Source: Bifiguratus adelaidae (taxonomy: Eukaryota > Mucoromycota > Endogonomycetes > Endogonales). From it: a stretch of DNA of 60,090 nt. The stretch spans positions 1 through 60,090 of the forward strand of contig MVBO01000089.1 of the NCBI GenBank assembly GCA_002261195.1, in the 5' to 3' direction. Position 1 is the first letter of the stretch, and every line of letters begins with the position of its first letter. Both the position numbers and the translations under genes were made by a program. This document shows positions 32,715 to 44,120 of the stretch, one piece after another. The notes under the pieces are model-generated. The model saw only the letters and a program-made list of their open reading frames with translations, made no database searches and was not told the DNA's origin.

Positions 32715-34791
32715 TCAATTCGAGAACCCAAAGCTTGCTTGTCTTTGCTGCGCGAATGGATTCGAAGAAGTTCCAGTAGACATGGAGGATTGCATCGGAG
32801 GAGGATACACTGGACTTTGTAAACCATCTGATCCGAGTTGCTGGTAAGCGTGGGGCGGGTTACTGGAAGCTGGGTTGGTTTGGTTGAGCAGTTGTGCCCC
32901 GTTGGATTGTTGAAGTGACCAGAGAGAGAAGGGATTGGAACCAGAGATGGTAGGAGGTGTTTGAGTCGTTGGCTGGAGCATGCTGAATGGGTTGTAGCTC
33001 GGCGTGTGTGGTAAGGTATTGGACCGTGGTCGTGATTGCATACCGAACGGACTGTTGTCTTGGTTAACGTTCTGACCAGCACTTGAAGTGGAAATAGAAG
33101 ACGTGGGATTGTAGTTGAAACTGCCAGTGGCCATGGCCGACTGGAAAGACGGCGTGAAACCGGTCATTTGCGGTTGCAGTTGCGGTTGCATACCCGTCAT
33201 TTGCGGTTGCAGTCCAGTGTTCATGTTGCCTGTCTGAAACGGGTTGCTCTGCATACCAGTAAACTGCGGCAGCATTGGGTTAGGCTGACCTGTGCTTTGA
33301 CCGAACATGGACGATTGCTGGGACGTAAAGGGATTGTATCCTCCCACACCAGTTTGCATCTGGGGTATCATTCCGGGTGCCTGCATGCCAGTATACTGAG
33401 ACTGCATCATGGTGTTCGGGTCGTACGGACTGCCTACTATCGTGGTTTGCTCATTCTCGATGCTGGCAAAGAAGTCAATCGCATCGAAAGGCTTCTTGGT
33501 GGTACCGCTGCTGATGTCTGCAGAGGTATTCTTTGTGGTGCTGGAACTGGCGTTCCAGGGATTGCTGGCTTTAGTAGCCGTCGTACCGCTTGTATTGGTC
33601 CTTGTAGCGACGCTTTTGGTGTCTGGTGTAGGTTTGGGCGCAGAGTCGGTGTTCGAACTGTTCAGGTACTCTTCAAGCGCAGTCGATAAGGAAACCGGTG
33701 CCTAGAAGATGAGAGCAATGTCAATGCCTGCGAATGGAATAGTCGTTCGTGCGCTCAACCTACATGTTTGAGGTTCGGAATGCTAATCATTAAAGAGCCC
33801 TGCAACTTCTTGGCCATGTTCAGATAGTCGACTACGCCTTCGGTCTGCTTTGAGAACGTCTTGTAGATCTCTAGTGACTTTTTGGCGTCAGCTCTTGACA
33901 TTTCGAAGTAATGCTCTGATCATATACGTGTGTCAGCGGACAATCGAGAAACAATGCCTCGCGTAGACTCACCTAGTATGTTAATCACGCCTTCATTGAC
34001 GGCTTGAAATAGTCGAAGAATTTCGCGCACAAGCAGTCGCAGAGCTTCCATGGTAATCTCGTTATCCACCTGGTCGATGTAAAACTGCAAATTTACGTCA
34101 GCCAGATGCTCCATCCACTCACTCCTCGCATACCTTGCACTTGAGGAGGGCCGCAATTTGTCTCTGCAGAATAGTGACGTTGTTCAAAAGACCATCGGAC
34201 ACGGTCAATCTCCGCAATCGCCCTGTTTCGCTTGACGTTGTCTTTTTGACAAAATCATACTTGAGATCTTTGTACACCATCACCTTCTCTTCCAAGTATG
34301 CAGCATAGTCTTGCAAGTTCTTCGTTTGATCGGCACCTAATGTACATCTCCGTCAAGTTCCGACCCTACTTTCGCCAACGGTTCGCTCAACTTACCCATC
34401 ATGAATGCTCGTTCCTTTTCTCTGAATCCCGATACATCCAATAGCCGTGGATGACGTGCAACGCATTCCATGACGCTATTGTTCGGCACCTCTCGCATAA
34501 GCGTATGAACAACAATGAGCGCCTTGAACACCGACTATAACCAGCGTAAGCAACTCATCTGATTCATCTTGAGAATATATCAACTTACCACCCAAGAGTG
34601 TTCGCTGGTACGTCGAGCCAGAGAGCCCAAAATGTCGTCTATCGCATGTTCTCCCTTGTAACACTCGCTGATAAGTGCTATGGGCCATCAGTATGCATAT
34701 GACCTCTAACGTGACTCTACTCACCTTGTACATGCTTATTCTTGGGCGCTTTCCCGTCAATCCGAGTTGCCTTGTAGACTGACTTGTTCAT
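32715..34791 (-). CDS. AP180/CALM clathrin assembly protein (ANTH domain)
   Basis: Seven exons leftward, 34791-34725, 34677-34589, 34534-34396, 34336-34134, 34084-33973, 33915-33764, 33701-32715, 582 aa. The ANTH domain (about 1-280) shows YKATRIDGKAPKNKHVQ (the phosphoinositide-binding KxxxK/H type basic cluster), FKALIVVHTLMREV, NLQDYAAYLEEKV and EGVINILEHYFEMSRADAKKS. The tail is Gln/Met/Thr/Asn-rich with five NPF motifs that would bind EH-domain proteins, and a repeated QMTG/FTG unit. It recruits clathrin and controls v-SNARE uptake in endocytosis (yeast YAP1801/1802). It diverges from NDUFS3 with 93 bp between starts. Confidence 0.93.
33163..33213. repeat. Short direct repeat in the AP180 tail
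   Basis: An 18-bp unit (33163-33180) recurs at 33196-33213, 33 bp apart, and encodes the repeated QPQMTG segment of the AP180 tail. It is in frame, so copy number could vary without breaking the gene. Confidence 0.75.
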
Positions 34792-34884
34792 GCTCAAGAA
34801 GTGCGAGCTTGTCTTGCACCAAAGACATCATTTTCGTGACGTCATCAAATGCTCTAAAGTCTGCGCTTGTTTTTGTTGTCTCTT

Positions 34885-35774
34885 ATGGCTTTACGATTGG
34901 TGTCTAGGGCAGGTGAGGGATATAGGCACTGAAGGTGGGTGTAGTTGCTGATGGTTGGTATTGTTTAGTCCCTCGACGTGTCCCACTTGGGGTACAACGG
35001 GCCGCATTCTCTATTTCAGCACCTGTGCGGAATCTAGGTAAGGCATTCGAGTAAGGCGATGGCACGTCTATACTCACATCGTTGCACTTATGCTTGGTAG
35101 ACAAGGTATCGGCCGATCGCAGCTTCAAGAGCGGTAACGACGCTTTGCACAACTATGGCAAATTCCTCATCTCTTGCCTTCCGAAATACATTCAACAATT
35201 CTCAGTTTACAAGGATGAATTGTGCCTCTACATTGCACCTAGCGCTGTTCATCCTGTCCTGACCTTCCTCCGCGATCACACTGGATGTCAATTCAAACAA
35301 ATCGCCGATCTGTCCGGCGTAGACTACCCCTCGCGCGAGCATCGATTCGAAGTGGTCTACAACATGTTGAGCATTCGTTACAATGCTCGTATTCGCGTCA
35401 AAACGTATGCTTCAGAGACTACGCCCGTACCATCGGCTGTACCGATCTTTTCAGGAGCCAACTGGTTCGAACGCGAAGTTTACGACATGTACGGTGTCTT
35501 CTTTACCGGCCATCCTGATCTGCGTCGTATCTTGACCGATTACGGTTTCGAAGGCTATCCCCTTCGCAAAGACTTCCCTCTCACAGGATACGTAGAAGTA
35601 CGATACGATGAGGAAAAGAAGCGGGTTGTTGCCGAACCACTTGAACTCACACAAGCTTTCCGAAACTTTGAAGGCGCTCTATCGCCATGGGAACAAGTGG
35701 GACCGGGTCGAGATGATACACCACCTTCGCAAATAGAGGCCAAGGAGGAAAAGAAGGAAGAGCAAAAGAAATAA
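34885..35774 (+). CDS. NADH dehydrogenase 30-kDa subunit (NDUFS3/NuoC)
   Basis: Three exons, 34885-34912, 34969-35037, 35101-35774, 256 aa. The amino end ([20 protein letters not shown]) is an Arg-rich mitochondrial presequence. The core is nearly invariant: [39 protein letters not shown] and the family signature [20 protein letters not shown] followed by [20 protein letters not shown]. It belongs to the peripheral arm of respiratory complex I, near the quinone site. The last 20 residues are Lys/Glu-rich ([12 protein letters not shown]), unusual but harmless looking. Its presence shows the organism keeps complex I. Confidence 0.97.
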
Positions 35775-35839
35775 TTGTCCAAATTTTGCTTGTAAACTGG
35801 TGTCATTTTGGATTATAGGTGGTTTGATGCACCGTATCC

Positions 35840-37474
35840 CTAGTCTAGAAACAGATCGGGAAGCGTAGACTTCCAACTTTTTTCCCAGCTATCGTCTGCA
35901 TACTCGAAAATGACGTTCTCCCTGAGTTGATCTAGCTTTTTCGGATGCTTGACAAAGAGGTCTTCCCATTGATCGGCCAGTTGCGATGCGCTGTTGAAAA
36001 TGAGCCCATTCGCACCGTCCGTCACCAACTCGTGCAGGCTACAAGGGATGACCAATGAGTCCAACATGCGCCTTATTAACTATCACAATCAAACGCACCA
36101 TTCAAACTGGATGGCACACACCGGCAATCCGCATCCAAACATGTCGACCACCTTCATGGGCAAATCCATCCCACTCGAACTCTTGTGCAACGAAATACCG
36201 AGATCGGCACTACCAAGCAAGAGCGGGTATTCGCGTGATTCTAACCAGGTCGTCACGACACGTGTATGCATAAGTGACATGCGTGAGATTCGTTGTTCGT
36301 AGGCGTCGCGTTGCGGTCCTTTGCCAGTGATGATAAAGAGGAGGTTGGGATAGGCTGTTGAAGAAGCGGCGGCCCGGTCTTCATAGTGCTGGACCGCATC
36401 CAGTAAGACGCCAAAATCTTCATCTTCGGTCCAGGAGGTACTAGAAATGACCAGCTTGGGGCGAGATGGGCGGTACATGGCGTCTTGAGCTGGGTCTGGT
36501 TTATAGGTGAGAAGTGTCGATGTGGGATGGCTCATGTCCCCCAGAAAGGTGGCAGCGTCCATGATTTGACCATTGATGGACTTGCCCAGCGTACTCGTGG
36601 ACAGAAAGTCATGAATCTTGTCGATTGAGAGCCGATCAAAGTGGGCTGGCGGTCGGTCGTAGAACGTCAAGAGCTTTCCCTTCACGGGCCAGGTACGCAA
36701 CTCTTCGGCCATCGTTTTGGTGACCGTAATGTGTGCATAGGCCGTGTCACCGAACCGTTTCTCATACCACTGTGCCCATCGCACGACCGGATGCTCTGAA
36801 CCCAACTTCATGCCGAGCATTGTGTATCCAAAATTGTGCCAGTCAATGACGAGCCAGGCTTTCCGCAAGAAACAAATCAATTGAGCAATGGCGAGTGTGG
36901 GTATACTTGGCGGGTTCTAAGAGAGCATTAGCACAGCAGAAATGCGAAGCGAATCCATTGCATGTCACTTGCCTGCAAAAAGACGAAGTCAGGATAGTTT
37001 GCCTTGATGCCCATGATATACAAGAGCTGCGCCGCCATATACACCGCCTTAAAAGGAGCCCATAAGAGGTAGAAGAGTTTCGGTAAGCCTTCAGGAACGC
37101 TCTTGGGCTGCTTAACATGCCGAATGCGAATGTATCGATTGGTGGTGACCCTCAACGAAGGCGCTGTCCCTAGTTACGAGCGTGTGAACACCTGTTGCTT
37201 TCCTTGTCCCTCTAGACTTGCCTTCGAATCCAATCAAGTCGATCGCACACCCTGCGTCGGCTAATGACACCGCGTGCCGTTGCATGCGCGGCGACCGTCC
37301 AATATCGCCCAAGACGACCACTTGAACTTGCGGCCGAGTGCGAAGCATTGGATTCTTGGTGTCAAACGCATACAACTTGGCTACACGCCCAATAAGAACC
37401 CATACTACAAGGACCACCAAGGCTAACCCCTCCGCCGAGAAGTTGCCTCCGTTGCTGAAGTCCATGAAAGCCAT
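35840..37474 (-). CDS. alg1: ALG1 chitobiosyldiphosphodolichol beta-mannosyltransferase
   Basis: Four exons leftward, 37474-37222, 37169-36973, 36916-36099, 36038-35840, 488 aa, typical of GT33. An amino-terminal membrane anchor (ALVVLVVWVLIGRVAKLY) precedes VVVLGDIGRSPRMQRHAVSL, IDWHNFGYTML, LLTFYDRPPAHF, ISSTSWTEDEDFGVLLDA, the acceptor/donor loop SSSGMDLPMKVVDMFGCGLP and CLHELVTDGANGLIF. It adds the first mannose to GlcNAc2-PP-dolichol on the cytosolic ER face. Introns 1 and 2 both have GC donors (GCAAGT at 37221 and 36972), each needed to keep the conserved sequence in frame. It converges on NDUFS3 with 65 bp between stops. Confidence 0.96.
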
Positions 37475-38655
37475 GGCTCGAGCGTTTCCCTTCCCCCGCT
37501 TACACAAGACGATAATTAATTAAGTCACGCGCTGTAAAGAGGCATTGTCTGCGCTGTCAAGGCAACATGGGAGACCTAAACCACTCTAGGTATTGCGCAT
37601 GCATGCCAAGGAAGCCATGATCATCATCAGCCAATTAATCTCCCTCGATCGTTTAACACGTTAAGTTGTTCCACAATCTTCCAATCGTTGAACCTATAAA
37701 GATGTCAACACCTTAAAGCCAACAAAGCCACGCCGAACGCCAAAACAAACACCAAACATGCCTACTTTGGCAAAGCAATGATTCACCCCTTAATGGGTCT
37801 GACCGGTCACATGCTAAACTGGTTTCCAACCCGTTGAGGTCGAATGTTCGCGAACACATCCATCAAACTCGGGAATGGTTCATCAGACCCCCCGTTGAAG
37901 GTCGACCAACTTTAAAATAAGCTAGATGGAAACCTGTTTTGGTTCTATAGGTTGATCAGTAGGGGAACGTTGTCTTGTCCCTGACAAGACTTGGTTCGAT
38001 CGTCCACGTTTGTAATAAAATGTGTAAACTCACGAAAGTAAAGAAAACCTCTGACGTTTCCGAGTAGTGACCGGGTGCGTGTAGCCAGGAAAAGGCTCGC
38101 TAGAAACGCAACCTACTTATACGTGCAAGGCATGCATGTACATTTGGCACACAACAAACCGGCATGCCATCGTCCGATACACACGGCAAGCAGAGATGTC
38201 TGCAGGCAACAGTAGCACATACCTAGGGGTTACAGTGAGTAAGGGGGAAGTGGTTGCAGATGGGTCATCAATGTCAACGGAATACGGGATGGACAGGGTC
38301 CGATGCAAGAGTTCTCTACGTTCCGTGTGCTCCGGTTATCGGCCTGAACCTTGACGCTCTCGCGTGTCCTTCTTGCCCTTCTTGCCCTTCAACTCCTCAT
38401 GAACCGCGCGTCTGCGCTTCTCTGTTGTTCTTTATTCACCGTTGTCAGCTGCCCAAACTAAGATAGGTTGCAGAAGCTTATTTGGCCAGCGTTGCACTAA
38501 ACACTGTTTAAGGGTGGATCAGCATCGTGGTGAGGATCACAACGCTTTCTAAACTTGGTAAACATGCGGCACATCATGTGTGAAATTGTCCTGGTTTGAA
38601 TGGTACGGGGATTCACTGGGCTATATAATCGACCGTTCAATCTCTGTCAGGAGAC
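37475..38655. promoter_or_regulatory. 1.2-kb gene-free region with a cluster of palindromes
   Basis: The largest gene-free stretch in the window, between divergent ALG1 and the zinc-finger gene. Perfect palindromes TGACCGGTCA (37800-37809), TGTTCGCGAACA (37845-37856) and GGTCGACC (37900-37907) lie close together, as does a hairpin-like inverted repeat GTCTTGTC-N3-GACAAGAC (37972-37990). CCGTTGAGGTCGA (37831) recurs as CCGTTGAAGGTCGA (37892). No supported coding frame is present. This looks like a transcription-factor-dense control region; an unannotated ncRNA cannot be excluded. Confidence 0.55.
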
Positions 38656-39477
38656 ATGTCGAGCATGCAATTCCTTGGCGAACCCATTAGGATGCCTTAC
38701 GCAGAGTCTTGCATGTCGGAACTTGCGTGCATGCAGCTGTTCATGGAAGGCTGCGGTGATATCTTGCCTTGTTCTGTCGACTCCACCTACCCTCTCTACC
38801 TTCCATCCTATGGTACACCTTATGACAGGCCGTCCTTTGACCTCTCCAGAGACTTGGTGACAACACCCTTCAACAGTACCGATTCTGAAGTATCCTCCGC
38901 AGCCGAAGAGGACGAGGTCATGACACCCGGTGCAGGACCCTATCTTGACTTCAGTTTCTCTCGAAGGAGGGAAACGTCATTTAGTCAACGGCCTATTCCC
39001 ATCCCAAGACCCGGTCCCGCCCCTCTTCCCTTGGATGCCTCCTCTTTACTCTTAACTCAACCACTTCATCTAGAAACAGCATCCGCTCCGCCGTCCGTGG
39101 CTTCTGTTCCCGTACTCGATCCTCCTACCCCGCCTTCCCTTGTCTCGACCACCAAACCCTACAGCTGTCTGGTCAGCAGCTGCACGAAATCTTTCTCACG
39201 AGAAGCCAACCTCAAAAACCACGCGCAATCACATCATTCCCCGTCTAAACCCTTCGCTTGTACCCTATGTAGTCGTGCCTTTGCTAGAAAGCATGACCTA
39301 CAACGCCACGTTCGGGTGCACACGGGCCACAAGCCCTACATATGTTCTGGGTGTTCCAAAGGATTTGCACGATCGGATGCGCTTGGACGACATTGGAAAG
39401 TGGATCGAGAATGTGAGGCGGAGGCGGCCAAGGGTCGACCTTTGCGTCGAAAACTCGTTGATCTCTTGTTGACGTAG
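38656..39477 (+). CDS. Crz1-like C2H2 zinc-finger transcription factor
   Basis: Single exon, 273 aa. The first 165 residues are acidic then Ser/Pro-rich (VSSAAEEDEVMTPG, PIPIPRPGPAPLPLD), as in an activation or regulatory region. Three zinc fingers follow: YSCLVSSCTKSFSREANLKN (C-x4-C), FACTLCSRAFARKHDLQRH with linker HTGHKP, and YICSGCSKGFARSDALGRH, whose last ligand position is atypical (HWKVDREC). Finger order and sequence resemble calcineurin-regulated Crz1/Prz1 factors, but no clear PxIxIT calcineurin dock is visible. It sits downstream of the long palindrome-rich spacer, which suggests it is itself heavily regulated. Confidence 0.85.
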   Translation: MSSMQFLGEPIRMPYAESCMSELACMQLFMEGCGDILPCSVDSTYPLYLPSYGTPYDRPSFDLSRDLVTTPFNSTDSEVSSAAEEDEVMTPGAGPYLDFSFSRRRETSFSQRPIPIPRPGPAPLPLDASSLLLTQPLHLETASAPPSVASVPVLDPPTPPSLVSTTKPYSCLVSSCTKSFSREANLKNHAQSHHSPSKPFACTLCSRAFARKHDLQRHVRVHTGHKPYICSGCSKGFARSDALGRHWKVDRECEAEAAKGRPLRRKLVDLLLT

Positions 39478-39636
39478 ACTTGGCAATTGTTGGCACATGT
39501 ATTTTTATCATCATCAACACACACATGTTTTACTTTAAGCACGGGGTTGTACAGTCAAGGAGGTCGCAGGGTAGCGTGAATGCTTTCGAATGTGTTCATC
39601 ATCATCCATCCATGTTGATCTTAATGAAGTGAAATG

Positions 39637-41142
39637 TTACAAGCGACAATGCCATATGCCCTCGCCCATAATAGATCCAAGCAACAAGGCATTCCATTTG
39701 GTAGAAATGGCTGCAATGGTGCCGTGGGTGAACTTGTGACCGTCATCGTCAATATAGGATTGAGCAATGAACCGCGTACGTTCGGTTTGACGAACATATG
39801 GGGAGTCCTTGGGGAACTCTTGGACACGTCGCATGTTGATGGGAGCTGGAGTGATCTTGACCACTTTGGTGGCCGAAACAGCTTCGGGGTCCGGGTTATC
39901 GTAGGTCTTGTCCCAATCGGTGGCACGGGCAGGTCCTAAGAACAGAGGGGGTTAATGCAAGATAGGTTATACCACAAGGCATGAGATACTTGCCGACGAC
40001 ATAGACCTCACCGGTGGTGGGATCCACACTGGGGTTGTCAGGGTACATGCCTACACGAACTTGATCCAGCTTGCGGATGGCATTGGTCTCGGGGTCACGT
40101 CGGTACACGTACATGCGACCGGCGCGGTTCGCGGAGACCCAGAGCAAAGTCTTCTCACCATTGAGAGCGATACCGTTCGCCGTAGGCACGTGCTCGTCCA
40201 CAAACGTCATAGTTCCATTGGCGTGATGGAAGGCAACGGTAGACCAGGCCTGGCGGGCTAATCCTGCATCACGCATCAGTCAGTTGGGCTTTGGCAAAAG
40301 GTCTAAAGACCCAGCAAGACCTACCTTCTACCGCACGCATAATGCTGGCTTCCTTGTAGTAGTGATAGAAGTTGGTGACATAGAACTCTGAACGAGAAAC
40401 AGCGGCGATATCGTTTGGAGAGTAAATATGTTGTTCATCCTTGACCGTCTCTAACCATTCAATCTTGTCACTGCCCAGGCGATATTGCATGATCTCCACG
40501 ACACTTCCGGTACGGCGATGGTTGATGAAAAAGACGTACAAGAGACGACTGTCCTTGGGATCTTCCACGAAATCCATGCCATGTAACTTAAGATCGGCAT
40601 CTTCAGGTAGGTTGACCACCGTAAGCCTTTGAACCTTGTTGGTCTACTCAGCAAGAAAGGCCCCCTTTTTAGCGCACGATTTCTGGCATCTCTATGAGAG
40701 CACTCACCTTCAGATCATAGGTAAAGATGGGGTCCTTGACATCGTTGGATCGGTTGAAGTGAAGCGTCGGTGGAAACCATTCTCGTCGCGCGGCGATATC
40801 TCCACCCGCCATGATGACGGTACCCGAGGGATGATGAATCTGTTCAGTTGGAGGTCAATGCACGTTCCTGGTGAAAAAGGTCCGAGAACCTTCAACAGCA
40901 ACTTACGTGCATGTCTTCGACGCCATAAGGCCCTAAGAAAGAGCGACGGTCAGTCTGCCATCACCCTCAACACCGCACATACCCATAATTTTAGTACACT
41001 TGTCCATGCCATGGTTCTTGACAGCTCCCTTGAACAAGCCAACGTCATCTATCCAGTTCTCAATCTCTGGTCTATAGTATTGCTGTACAGAGCCGAGTAT
41101 AACGGCCACGAGCAGAAACCCGAGAAAGCTTAGTTGAGCCAT
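39637..41142 (-). CDS. Paraoxonase/arylesterase-like beta-propeller protein, membrane anchored
   Basis: Six exons leftward, 41142-40983, 40932-40907, 40839-40708, 40643-40325, 40263-39994, 39935-39637, 401 aa. A signal anchor (LSFLGFLLVAVILGSV) is followed by the calcium-dependent six-bladed propeller typical of PON proteins: HGMDFVEDPKDSRLLYVFFI, YSPNDIAAVSRSEFYVTNFY (Asn ligand in PND), VPTANGIALNGEKTLLWVS, MYPDNPSVDPTTGEVYVVG and HGTIAAISTKWNALLLGSI. Such enzymes hydrolyse lactones and aryl esters; substrate here is unknown. Exon 2 is only 26 nt. Intron 5 (39993-39936) has a GC donor. The start at 41142 gives the anchor directly after the ATG. Confidence 0.88.
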
Positions 41143-41361
41143 CACCAAGAAAGAGTGCACCCATGAAATTTAGCTAAGCCAAAATGTGACATGGATGAAT
41201 GATCCATGTGGATAACGCAATGAAAAGAGAGAGATATAGAGAGAGAGATAGCTATATAGAACATCCGTGATCATAGTGGGTTCAGCTACTGCCTCCTTGC
41301 CCACTCCCTTTGATTTGAATGCCGCGATCGATGTCCGCGCTACGTCACCCGTTTGATATCG

Positions 41362-41399
41362 CGCGAAATGATCATTTCCTTTTCGAGGCAACAACGCGT
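41362..41399 (+). promoter_or_regulatory. G1/S-type sites upstream of KNL1 (CGCGAAA and ACGCGT)
   Basis: CGCGAAA (41362-41368, SCB/E2F-like) and ACGCGT (41394-41399, MCB-like) lie 49 and 18 bp before the KNL1 start. Both are binding cores of MBF/SBF/E2F-type factors. Two sites together before a kinetochore gene are more convincing than one. Confidence 0.45.
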
Positions 41400-41416
41400 T
41401 TGCTCTTTTTCACACC

Positions 41417-44004
41417 ATGCAAGCACTCCGCAAGAGCCCAAGGAAATCGCCTAATCAAAGGCACTCTTTTGAGAATAAAGAGAATGAACCTACAGCGGTC
41501 AACAAGAAACGGCGTCGGTCTACGCCTGTCAAGGAGAATAAGCCTCGCAAGTCGCTCAACCGACGAGTGAGTTTTGCAACCACGGCGCATATCAGGTATG
41601 AGGCGGGTTCGCGGGCTGTTGGCTTTCGTGTTGACACTGTGGCAGGTTGTTTGAACAGGACGAGCAAGAGTGGCCACCTTCACCACCGGTGATGAAGCCA
41701 AGACACGTGCAAGACTTGTCTAGTGAACATGCGTCCTCGGATGAGGAACGTGAGAGGGATGAGGAGGATGACATGGATATGACGGCGCCTGTGGGTGGCA
41801 TACGCGAGTACAAGGTCGATGAACTTGATGCACTCAAGCAAAAAAGGGAAAAGGCACTCGGTGAACAAGGCAAGGACGAGAGCAGAGACGAGGATGCAGC
41901 CGACAAGGGCGAAAAGGTGGTAGGAAGAGGCGAAGTAGAGTCGGACGACGAGGTAGCTCTGGAGGAGCGCGACGCGACCATGGATCTTACTCAGGTCGTC
42001 GGAGGCATCATCAGCACAGAAAGCGGACGATCATCCAATACAATACAGGAGGCAGTACAAGCGCCAGAACAACAGCATTCGGAGTTTGGACAATGGGCTG
42101 ACGAAGACAATACTACTACCGTTGTGGATATGGATGTCACACAAACAAGCGGCGGCATTATACAAGCCTTCCCACCGAATGCACTAGAACACACTGGGAC
42201 TGCAGCTTTCCGGTACGAATTTACAGCTGAAGTCACGGAAAACAATACCAATTACACAGGCAATGACACGTTTACTGAAAACGTTACATATACCGATATC
42301 TTGACCGAAGTACTGCCAAACGTTCAGCCATCGCACAACACCCCAAACATATCCATGAAGGACTTTTTGGAGATGGTGGGTATAACGTTTATGGAGGGCC
42401 AAACGTTCAGCAAGAGAAGAGAGACAATAGCAAAACGCAACTTTGGTAAGCAAGTGTGCGCGATTCTTTGATTGCTCTGTGCTTATGTGCATCCGTAGAA
42501 AAAAGGGTAACCATTGTCGACTTTGCGACTTGTGCAGCCGCCAATCTGCCGCAGCTCGAGCTCTATCAATTTGTAAGTCATTGGCAATGATGGAGGCGCT
42601 TCTACTGATGAATTTTCCCCAGTGCTGTCAAGAACTCAGTCGATACATTGATGACGGCAAGGTTGCCGTGAAAATAACCGAAGAGAAAGCCAGCAATGAA
42701 AATCCCCGCTTCTTTAAAGAGTACATGGAGGGTACACAGACCTTGAAAGACCTCCATAAACAGCGGTTTTCCGTCATCAAGTTCCATTCATGGCTTTCCG
42801 CTAAAGAGAATTGGTATGATTGGCGGAATAAGCTAGTCAACGATCTCAACGAAGGTCTGCGAAAAAATCTGGAGCAATTGCAACAGGTGAGTGTTTGACC
42901 CTTTGATGTCCGTTTGACGTGGTGCTCACAAAACCCCAGGATGAGGCGCGTCTGGAACGATACGCAAAACATATGAGCATCATGCTGCCAGAAATGCAAA
43001 CATATCATGCGGAACTCAAGAATCGATTCATGCGCGCTCAGGACCGAGAAAAGCAGCTGGCGCGATGCGACACCGAGCAAATGAAGGGACTGGAAGCAGC
43101 CATCGAGGAACAAAAGTGAGTCACCCTCGCGCGCCCCCGTAACGTGCGCCAACCTGTCGTAGGGAACAATTGACACGCTTTCACAAGCGCGCAGACGCCT
43201 TGAATGAAAAGGAGCAAAACCTTTACGCGCAGCTCGCTGAACTCGAAAGACGCAAGGCTGATATTTGTGATGCGATGGAGACAGCGCAGGCTCAAGTGGA
43301 AGCCAGCAAATGTGTCACTGCCAAGGATCTCTCTTATGTGAAGGCTGATCTCAAGCGTATCGAAGACATGCACAACCTGAAGATCCGAAAGCTCTCGCCA
43401 GATGCGCTAGACTTTGTCCTAGACGGAGGCATTGATATCAAGATTGACTTGAATAAGGTAAAAGACACAGAAGAACACCAGATTGCTGTCAAGACGTTAC
43501 CAAACAGCCAGGTGGAGGTAAGGCAGTTTGCAAGCAAATTGACACCCCAAACTCATTTTTTCTTAGCACGCTGCCTTTGTCGACACCTTGGGCGATCACG
43601 CCGGCCATGGTTCCATACCACGCATGCTCTTCAACATGAGCATCTATTGGCATAAGCTAAAGCTACTGCATGACGATGTCCGTCAAATCCGCATCAAATA
43701 TCCCACCGTCATCAATACCACCCCAACCGATGGAGGCGATAAGAAATCATCCTCACCGTTCATCCTCTCCATCACCAGCACCCTATTCCATTTTGACAAG
43801 GAGTGCAAACTCTTTGTGCGTGTTCACGTCCCCAATGAGCAAATCAAGGCCTGGCCCAATATTCAGCATTGCAAGATTGACACTGGCATCGTGTATGGAC
43901 AAGCCAATCAACAAGCCATAGATCGAATCGTCAGAGACACTGTCCGTGCGGGTGGTTATCATGTATTACAGCGGGTGTGTGATCACCTCATGTCTCAATT
44001 GTGA
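41417..44004 (+). CDS. spc7: Outer kinetochore scaffold KNL1/Spc7/Spc105
   Basis: Seven exons, 41417-41595, 41646-42445, 42499-42572, 42623-42886, 42940-43115, 43163-43517, 43567-44004, 761 aa. Near the amino end is RRVSF (49-53), the protein phosphatase 1 dock. Three MELT-like repeats follow: MDMT (103), MDLT (172) and MDVT (222), each followed by a GGI motif; phosphorylated MELTs recruit Bub3-Bub1. The conserved NISMKDFLEMVGITFM and TFSKRRETIAKRN lead to a coiled coil (about 350-560) and a carboxy-terminal RWD region that binds Mis12. The protein is short compared with human KNL1 but normal for fungi. Confidence 0.93.
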
Positions 44005-44120
44005 ATATACATTCTGTTCCCATTGTTCCAACTCGGCCCAATTGACACGTGAATATGTCACGTGATGCTTTGTCCATGCTGACGCTTCGTGTGAAGCATC
44101 GTTGCTCTCTCTTTTTCCTC

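Noticed and set aside
33168-33689. 173-codon plus-strand frame
   Set aside because: Antisense to the Gln/Asn-rich AP180 tail; the minus-strand reading continues the ANTH protein in frame.
39140-39472. 110-codon frame overlapping the zinc-finger gene
   Set aside because: Same-strand shadow in another phase; the main frame has three intact zinc fingers.
41220-41259. GA-repeat stretch looking like a possible repeat array
   Set aside because: Simple low-complexity sequence without regular spacers; better read as a CT-rich leader on the minus strand.
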